From positions 1 through 19,256 of the forward strand of contig JBGTLA010000062.1 of NCBI GenBank assembly GCA_041744375.1: 19,256 nucleotides of DNA. Reading direction: 5' to 3'. The notes beneath the pieces were generated by a model. That model saw only the letters and a list, made by a program, of their open reading frames with translations, had not been told where the DNA came from and ran no database searches. The position numbers and the translations under genes were made by a program. This document shows positions 14,518 through 19,256 of this stretch, piece by piece. This DNA is from JBGTLA01 sp041744375. Its GTDB lineage: Bacteria > Actinomycetota > Acidimicrobiia > Spongiisociales > ZC4RG35. Each line of letters begins with the position of its first letter. The stretch's first letter is position 1.

Positions 14518-14943
14518 ATGGGCAGTCGCATACGGGCGGCCCGCAAACGGCGCGGGTGGTCGTTGACCGAAGTGGAACGACTGAGCAACCAGGAGTTCAA
14601 GGCCTCCGTGCTGGGTGCCTATGAACGGGGGGAGAGGGCAATGTCGGTGCATCGGCTGTTCCGACTCGCCGAGCTGTACGGTCTTTCTCTCCCCCAACTT
14701 ATCCCAACACCTTCCGAGTTGGACCCTGAAGTAGCCACCGAGGTGACGGTAGACCTTTCCTCATTGGAGGCGGTAGAAGAGTCGGCGGTGCTCGACAGGT
14801 TCTTGTCGTCGATCCACCTCATGCGCCGCGACGACCCGGGGCAGATGACGGTTCGCAACTCCGACATCGCCATCCTCAGTTCGATGCTGGAGACGTTGGC
14901 AGTGGCGGCGGATCAGACCGCCGACGACCCCCGCCCGACCTGA
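14518..14943 (+). CDS. BldD-like XRE-family transcriptional regulator
   Basis: From ATG 14518 the product is 141 residues. It has an N-terminal helix-turn-helix (about 4-62) with the BldD-type pattern GSRIRAARKRRGWSL, SVLGAYERGERAMSV and RLAELYGLSLPQLIP. A C-terminal part follows, with DLSSLEAVEESAVLDRF and the segment RRD-X7-RNSD (103-116). In Streptomyces BldD the c-di-GMP site is RXD-X8-RXXD, so this is a close match one residue shorter. Coordinates use the first ordinary start codon. The ribosome binding site and the family's homology suggest that translation begins at ATC 14491, adding nine residues. It is a probable developmental or global regulator; the targets are unknown. Confidence 0.88.
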   Translation: MGSRIRAARKRRGWSLTEVERLSNQEFKASVLGAYERGERAMSVHRLFRLAELYGLSLPQLIPTPSELDPEVATEVTVDLSSLEAVEESAVLDRFLSSIHLMRRDDPGQMTVRNSDIAILSSMLETLAVAADQTADDPRPT

Positions 14944-14972
14944 ATCACCTTCCGCAATGGGCCGCGTGGCCC

Positions 14973-14978
14973 TACAAT
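14973..14978 (+). promoter_or_regulatory. Candidate -10 box for phoH
   Basis: TACAAT matches the -10 consensus at five of six bases (T-A-x-A-A-T) and gives a start near 14985, 23 bases before GTG 15008. A ribosome binding site AAAGG (14998-15002) follows, so this message has a short leader. No good -35 box is visible. Confidence 0.45.
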
Positions 14979-15007
14979 TCTGTGCCTCCCCCGGCCCAAA
15001 GGCTCTT

Positions 15008-15988
15008 GTGACGTCTGAGTCCACCGAATCGCGGGTTCGCGTCCCCAGCAACCACCTCATGTTGGACCTGTTGGGGGAAGGCGACATGCATCTTCGTCAG
15101 CTCGAGGCAACGTTTCCCGAGGTGCGGATTGTGGCGCGTGGCAACGAGGTTTCGCTGTCGGGGTCGGCTCCGCTGGTGGACGACGCCGTCACCGTACTCA
15201 ACGAGTTGCTCCTGTTGGTGCAGGCGGGCGAGCGTCTGGAACCGGATCGAATCGCTCAGGTCGTGGCGATGGTGCGCGAGCAGGTACCCAGCCCCTCGGG
15301 GGTCCTCACCGACGGGATGACCGTCGGTCGAGGGAAGATGGTCCGACCGAAGACCCAGGGTCAGCAGCGGTACATCGCCGCCATTCGCGAGAACACGGTT
15401 GCATTCGGGATCGGCCCGGCGGGGACCGGCAAGACCTACCTCGCCATGGCCGCGGCCGTCGAGAGCCTGATCTCGGGCTCGGTACGACGCATCGTCCTCA
15501 CCCGTCCGGCAGTGGAGGCCGGCGAGAGGCTGGGGTTCTTGCCCGGGGACCTGGCGGCCAAAGTCGACCCGTATCTGCGCCCCCTCTACGACGCCTTGTG
15601 GGACATGCTCGGTCCCGACGAAACGACTCGACTGATCGAGCGAGGAACCATTGAGATAGCTCCGCTCGCTTATATGAGAGGTCGGACCCTCAACGACGCT
15701 TTCGTGATACTGGATGAAGCGCAGAACACAACCCCAGAGCAGATGAAGATGTTTCTCACCCGTCTCGGCTTCAACTCGAAGATGGTGGTCACGGGCGACG
15801 CCACCCAGACCGACCTGCCCTCTCAGCAGAGGTCAGGGATCAAAGTGGTGAGAGAAATCCTCGTCGGCATCGACGGTGTCTCCTTCGTGGAGCTGTCGAG
15901 CCGCGATGTCGTACGCCATCGGATCGTGGCCTCCATCGTCGAGGCCTACCAGCGGTTCGAGACCCCTCGAAGGTCGAACGGCGCGTGA
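15008..15988 (+). CDS. PhoH-like ATPase (PhoH family protein)
   Basis: PhoH-family proteins are ATP-binding, RNA-linked P-loop proteins usually found next to ybeY. The 326-residue product has an N-terminal region (about 28-95, starting HLRQLEATFPEVRIVARGNEV) resembling a KH-type RNA-binding fold. The PhoH P-loop domain follows (about 110-320). Walker A is GPAGTGKT (136-143) and Walker B is FVILDEAQN with Asp236 and Glu237. The segments VLTRPAVEAGERLGFLPGD and VTGDATQTDLP are family hallmarks. GTG 15008 is preferred because AAAGG lies five bases before it and an apparent -10 box lies upstream; ATG 14957 would run through that promoter. It overlaps the next gene by four bases (GTGA). Function is inferred from family and neighbours. 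Confidence 0.95.
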   Translation: MTSESTESRVRVPSNHLMLDLLGEGDMHLRQLEATFPEVRIVARGNEVSLSGSAPLVDDAVTVLNELLLLVQAGERLEPDRIAQVVAMVREQVPSPSGVLTDGMTVGRGKMVRPKTQGQQRYIAAIRENTVAFGIGPAGTGKTYLAMAAAVESLISGSVRRIVLTRPAVEAGERLGFLPGDLAAKVDPYLRPLYDALWDMLGPDETTRLIERGTIEIAPLAYMRGRTLNDAFVILDEAQNTTPEQMKMFLTRLGFNSKMVVTGDATQTDLPSQQRSGIKVVREILVGIDGVSFVELSSRDVVRHRIVASIVEAYQRFETPRRSNGA

Positions 15989-18573
15989 GAAGCCGGACCC
16001 TCGTCCGTGTCGCCATCTTCGCGGCAACCACCGTGGCGGCCTGGGGAGTGCTGGCCTACGGCCTCGAGCAAGAGGACCTCGACAATCTCCAACCCGGCCA
16101 GGTCGCTCCCCGTGACTTCGTGGCCGTCAATTCCGGTCGGGTCACGCATCAGGAAGAGTTCCAGCGCGCACAGGACGCAGCTCGTGAGTCCGTCGACCGG
16201 GTGTCGATGCCCCGTGACGGGATAGAAGAACAGGTGCTCGACAGCATCGACGGGTTCTTCGGCCTGGTGTCCCGGACAGTGGTCGGTGCGGGAGCCGAGG
16301 GTCCCCCCCCCACCATCCCACCGGTGGATGAGACGACCAGCACCACCACCACCACGCTCGCCTCCGACACCGAGGAGACAGAGGCCGACGAGCCACCGGC
16401 GACGACCGTGCCCCCGGCCGAGGTGACCGTGACCGGCTTCTTGTTCATCGACGCCAACGGCGATGGTGTGTACGAGGGGGAACTGACGGAGGAGGCGGAG
16501 GCGGGCGAAGTGGCCGACGTGCCCCTGCCCAACGTCGGCGTGATCGTCTCGTCTCCGACGCGCTCGGCCCGCGTGGAGACCCAGTCCGACGGGTCCTTCA
16601 TGGCCGCGGTCGCAGAGGGTGAGGTGACCGTCACCGTCGACGAGAGTGACCCCGAGTTTCCGGGTTTTCCGGTATCCGCCGGGGCCATGACGCAGACCCT
16701 CGCATGCTCGGCCGGCACCGAATGTGAGGCGGAGCCGGTAGGTTTCGATCCCGTTCTGTTGTCGGTCGATGCCGTGGAGGCCGCCCTCGGCCCCCAAACT
16801 CTCGTCCCCGACGAAGCGATTCGCACCCTGGCTGCGCTGGCGCGCCAAGACGTGGTCCGGACGGCGGTGGGAGGCGATTCGCACATGACGGTGGCCCAGC
16901 AGGCGGCGATCGGCGCCGCCCAAGCGCTGTTCGGCCAGCGCATCTTCGAGTCGTCAGCCACCCAGGGGCTTTCCCTGGAAGAGGCCAAGATCCGCGCCAC
17001 CGAGCCTCCTCCCCTCGTTTTCTACCCCGACGTCGGTGTTCGAGATGTAGACGCCGGCAAGGCGGCTGGTGATGTCGTTGCCAATTTCTTGCTTCCCAAC
17101 TGGGCCTTCGATGACGAGGCTACGGCCGAGCGGGCCGAGGAGTTGGCCGAAGAGGTCCGCCAGCTCGAAGAGGAGTTCCAGGTCGAGTTCGTGGCCGGTG
17201 AGCCGATTGCCAGCGAGGGCGACCGCCTCACTCAGCTTCAGATCGATGCCATTCGTGAGACCGGCGGGGTATTGGAGCGAACCCAACGCGAAGGCGGCCT
17301 GTTGGCCGTGCTGGCCATCTTGTCGGCGGTGCTGGGCCTCTATCTGAACCGGTTCCGCCCCGAGTTCTGGGCCAAACCCCGCATGGTGGCGTTGCTGGGC
17401 ATCCTCATCGTACTGGCCTCGGGCGCAGTCAGGCTGACAGTGGCTCTCGAGCCTACGGTGGGTTGGTACGCCTTGCCGGCAGTGGCCTTCGGCCTCATGG
17501 CGAGTGTCCTCTTCGACGCCAGGATCGGGGTCCTCATGGCATTGTCGATGGCGATACTGGCCGCGGCAGGCACTCGGGATCCGGGAGTGGCGGTGTATGC
17601 CCTCTTGGCGACAATGGCGCCCATCGGTTTCGTGTCGGCCGTCTCCACGCGCCGGGCTTTCCGTAACGCCGCCGTCTACTCGGCGCTGGCCGCCGGCATG
17701 ATCGCCGCCGCTACGTCGTGGTTCTTTCACACCGGTCCACAAGAAGAAGCACTGCTGAGCATCGGAGTCTCGGTGGGATGGGCGGTGGGGGTGTCGTTGG
17801 TGGCGGCCCTCATCGGGCTGGCTGCTCTCCAGTTCTTCGAGTCGGCATTCGACATCACGACTACGTTGGGCTTGCTCGACCTCACCGACCGCAACCATGA
17901 GGCCCTCCAGCTCCTCCAGGAGAAGGCGTTCGGAACCTTCAACCACTCGCTGATGGTGGGGACACTGGCTGATGCCGCCGCTCGCTCGATTGGGGCCAAT
18001 CCGCTCCTGGCGCGCGCATCGGCCTACTACCACGACCTCGGCAAGACAGAGCACCCCAGTCTTTTCATCGAGAACCAGTTCGGAATCTCGAATCCGCACG
18101 ATGAACTGAGTCCGGCGGAGAGCGCCGAGGTGATCCGGCGGCACGTGACAGACGGTGTCCGACTGGCCAAACGATTCAAGATTCCCTCCGAGGTGGCCGA
18201 GGCCATCGTCAGTCACCACGGTGACGCCATCATGCGCTTCTTCTATGAGAAGGCGCGAGAATCAGATCCCGATGTCGACCCGAACATCTATCGTCACGTC
18301 GGGCACAAGCCACGCACCGCCGAGACCGCCATCGTCATGTTGGCCGACTCCCTCGAGGCCTCGTGTCGGGCCGTGTTCCAGCATGAGGAGCCGAGCCCCG
18401 AGGCCATCGAGAAGGTGGTGAACAGGGTGGTGGATGAGAAGGTCAACGATGGGCAGCTGGCCGAGTCGCCGCTCACGCTCGCCCAGCTGTCGCAAATCCG
18501 CCGGGCTTTCCTCGGGTCACTCATCGGGCACTACCATCAGCGAATCACCTATCCGAACTTCCCCGGTAGTTGA
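15985..18573 (+). CDS. PgpH-type 7TM HD-domain phosphodiesterase with an extra extracytoplasmic domain
   Basis: PgpH enzymes cleave the second messenger c-di-AMP. The 862-residue product has an N-terminal membrane segment (6-26) and an extracytoplasmic 7TMR-HDED region (about 40-435). About seven membrane segments follow (roughly 438-454, 467-486, 494-510, 513-529, 535-552, 562-581 and 591-617). A cytoplasmic HD domain lies at about 650-800. Metal-ligand candidates are His654 (NHSLMVG), His683-Asp684 (YYHDLGK), His720, His744-His745 (SHHGD) and Asp787 (LADSLEAS). PgpH proteins are usually about 700-800 residues; the excess here is an inserted Thr/Glu/Pro linker (about 106-148) and a domain (about 145-250) resembling SdrD_B repeats. 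GTG 15985 overlaps the phoH stop. Confidence 0.93.
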   Translation: MRSRTLVRVAIFAATTVAAWGVLAYGLEQEDLDNLQPGQVAPRDFVAVNSGRVTHQEEFQRAQDAARESVDRVSMPRDGIEEQVLDSIDGFFGLVSRTVVGAGAEGPPPTIPPVDETTSTTTTTLASDTEETEADEPPATTVPPAEVTVTGFLFIDANGDGVYEGELTEEAEAGEVADVPLPNVGVIVSSPTRSARVETQSDGSFMAAVAEGEVTVTVDESDPEFPGFPVSAGAMTQTLACSAGTECEAEPVGFDPVLLSVDAVEAALGPQTLVPDEAIRTLAALARQDVVRTAVGGDSHMTVAQQAAIGAAQALFGQRIFESSATQGLSLEEAKIRATEPPPLVFYPDVGVRDVDAGKAAGDVVANFLLPNWAFDDEATAERAEELAEEVRQLEEEFQVEFVAGEPIASEGDRLTQLQIDAIRETGGVLERTQREGGLLAVLAILSAVLGLYLNRFRPEFWAKPRMVALLGILIVLASGAVRLTVALEPTVGWYALPAVAFGLMASVLFDARIGVLMALSMAILAAAGTRDPGVAVYALLATMAPIGFVSAVSTRRAFRNAAVYSALAAGMIAAATSWFFHTGPQEEALLSIGVSVGWAVGVSLVAALIGLAALQFFESAFDITTTLGLLDLTDRNHEALQLLQEKAFGTFNHSLMVGTLADAAARSIGANPLLARASAYYHDLGKTEHPSLFIENQFGISNPHDELSPAESAEVIRRHVTDGVRLAKRFKIPSEVAEAIVSHHGDAIMRFFYEKARESDPDVDPNIYRHVGHKPRTAETAIVMLADSLEASCRAVFQHEEPSPEAIEKVVNRVVDEKVNDGQLAESPLTLAQLSQIRRAFLGSLIGHYHQRITYPNFPGS
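16333..16356 (+). repeat. ACC-type threonine-codon run in the pgpH linker
   Basis: A run of threonine codons interrupted by one serine (residues 117-124), mostly ACC, begins the Thr/Glu/Pro-rich linker. Such runs can vary in copy number between strains and typically encode an exposed, flexible spacer. Confidence 0.55.
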
Positions 18574-18616
18574 GAGCTGATCTGTAGGCACATGGACGAT
18601 CCTCCCAGTCGAAGAA

Positions 18617-18644
18617 TGCGTGTCGGCTCCCCAGCCGACACGCA
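18617..18644 (+). terminator. Perfect 12-bp hairpin between pgpH and ybeY
   Basis: TGCGTGTCGGCT (18617-18628) and AGCCGACACGCA (18633-18644) flank the loop CCCC. No T-run follows; the next bases are C/T-rich. It may terminate or attenuate transcription between pgpH and ybeY, or stabilise the pgpH message. The rest of this 110-base gap shows a smaller hairpin (18663-18677) close to the ybeY start. Confidence 0.65.
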
Positions 18645-18683
18645 CCACAGTCCCCTCCTCCTCCGCCGGCGCGGCGGCACGCA

Positions 18684-19148
18684 ATGAAGATCTTCGTTGC
18701 CGACGAACAAGGCGTGGACGTCGATTCGGTCTGGCTTCGCAACATGGTGATCACCGTCCTCGAGGCGGAGCGCTGCCCTCGGGACACGGAGCTGTCGGTG
18801 ATCCTCGTCGGTGATGAGGCGATGGCGCGCTACAACGGCCAGTTCATGGATAGTGCCGGCTCAACCGATGTGCTGTCCTTTCCGATCGAAGACTTGCGAC
18901 CGGGGCTTCCCCCGCAACGGGTGGAGGCCGGCCCGCCCCTCATGCTCGGAGACGTGGTCCTCGACCCGGCTCACATAGGTCGTCAGGCGGAAGAGCTGGG
19001 GGTGTCGTTCGAAGACGAGTTCGCTCTCTTGACAGTTCATGGGGTGCTGCATCTCCTCGGATACGACCATGCCGGCGAGGTCGAGGGAGCTCAGATGGAG
19101 GAACGAGAACGCCAGCTCTTGGCTGCGCTGGGCAGGACCCGCCGATGA
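18684..19148 (+). CDS. ybeY: Endoribonuclease YbeY (rRNA maturation RNase)
   Basis: YbeY is a zinc-dependent RNase needed for 16S rRNA 3' end maturation and ribosome quality control. The 154-residue product has the diagnostic motif HGVLHLLGYDH with zinc ligands His119, His123 and His129. The preceding conserved segments are STDVLSFPIED (60-70) and LGDVVLDP (88-95). The length is typical. ATG 18684 gives the usual short N-terminus, but no ribosome binding site is visible and a GC-rich hairpin (18663-18677) lies just before it. The stop overlaps the next start as ATGA. The order phoH, pgpH, ybeY supports the call. Confidence 0.96.
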   Translation: MKIFVADEQGVDVDSVWLRNMVITVLEAERCPRDTELSVILVGDEAMARYNGQFMDSAGSTDVLSFPIEDLRPGLPPQRVEAGPPLMLGDVVLDPAHIGRQAEELGVSFEDEFALLTVHGVLHLLGYDHAGEVEGAQMEERERQLLAALGRTRR

Positions 19149-19256
19149 CGCCACTTTTGGCCTTTGCGGCGCTGGTGCTGCTGGGGTCCGCGGCTTGGCT
19201 GCGGGCGGCCGGAGCGGCCGTGGCAGAGGTCCCCCGAGCAGACGCACACCACGACG
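19145..19256 (+). CDS. N-terminus of a CNNM/CorC-type membrane protein (partial)
   Basis: The frame starts at ATG 19145 inside the ybeY stop and runs off the right edge after 37 codons. It begins TPLLAFAALVLLGSAAWLRA, a first membrane segment, followed by AAGAAVAEVPRADA. DUF21 proteins have a small-residue stretch then a V-[SP]-R motif at this place, which fits. The gene after ybeY in actinobacteria is normally this 'hemolysin-related' CNNM transporter-like protein. The domain itself is outside the window, so the call leans on gene order. Confidence 0.6.
   Translation, partial: MTPLLAFAALVLLGSAAWLRAAGAAVAEVPRADAHHD

Noticed and set aside
1..19256. CRISPR array, insertion sequence, phage or defence genes
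   Set aside because: No regularly spaced repeats, transposase motifs or terminal inverted repeats were seen; all substantial frames are accounted for by the listed genes.

Overview
The window is a GC-rich (about two thirds G+C by eye), densely packed stretch of chromosome, almost all on the plus strand. The order holA - rpsT (reversed) - lepA - hemW - hrcA - dnaJ - rsmE - phoH - ybeY - CNNM-type membrane protein is a conserved actinobacterial gene order, also found in Mycobacterium. A BldD-like regulator, leaderless-looking starts and GC-rich hairpins without U-tracts fit the same group. My inference is an actinobacterium, possibly a deep lineage such as Acidimicrobiia; the exact class cannot be read from the sequence.

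Layout. Positions 1-61 hold the tail of an upstream gene. holA (DNA polymerase III delta) follows. Between holA and rpsT sits a seven-gene cassette (1169-8189): an XRE-cupin regulator with a palindromic operator-like site, a full peptide-type ABC importer (lipoprotein binding protein, two permeases, two ATPases) and a DUF1028 putative Ntn-hydrolase-like protein. The cassette meets rpsT tail to tail across GC-rich hairpins. rpsT and lepA then diverge from a shared promoter region. lepA overlaps hemW; hrcA and dnaJ each start at a leaderless-looking promoter; rsmE overlaps dnaJ by one base. A BldD-type regulator comes next, then phoH, a PgpH-type HD phosphodiesterase, ybeY and the start of a CNNM/CorC-like protein.

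How the genes work together. The right half is mainly RNA, ribosome and protein quality control: LepA/EF4, RsmE, PhoH, YbeY, HrcA and DnaJ, with HemW as a haem chaperone-type radical SAM protein. PgpH-type enzymes degrade c-di-AMP and BldD-type regulators can bind c-di-GMP, so two second-messenger proteins sit two genes apart. The left cassette looks like a self-contained peptide-uptake operon under its own regulator.

Most notable points: a surface-adhesin-type (SdrD_B-like) domain inserted in the extracytoplasmic part of PgpH; a BldD homologue whose ribosome binding site and homology point to an ATC start codon; a 15-bp hairpin that buries the start codon of the first permease; a 12-bp perfect hairpin before ybeY; and -10 hexamers placed six or seven bases before several start codons. 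I saw no mobile element, CRISPR array, tRNA or rRNA. The window is mainly core genome rather than an obvious new defence or mobile system.
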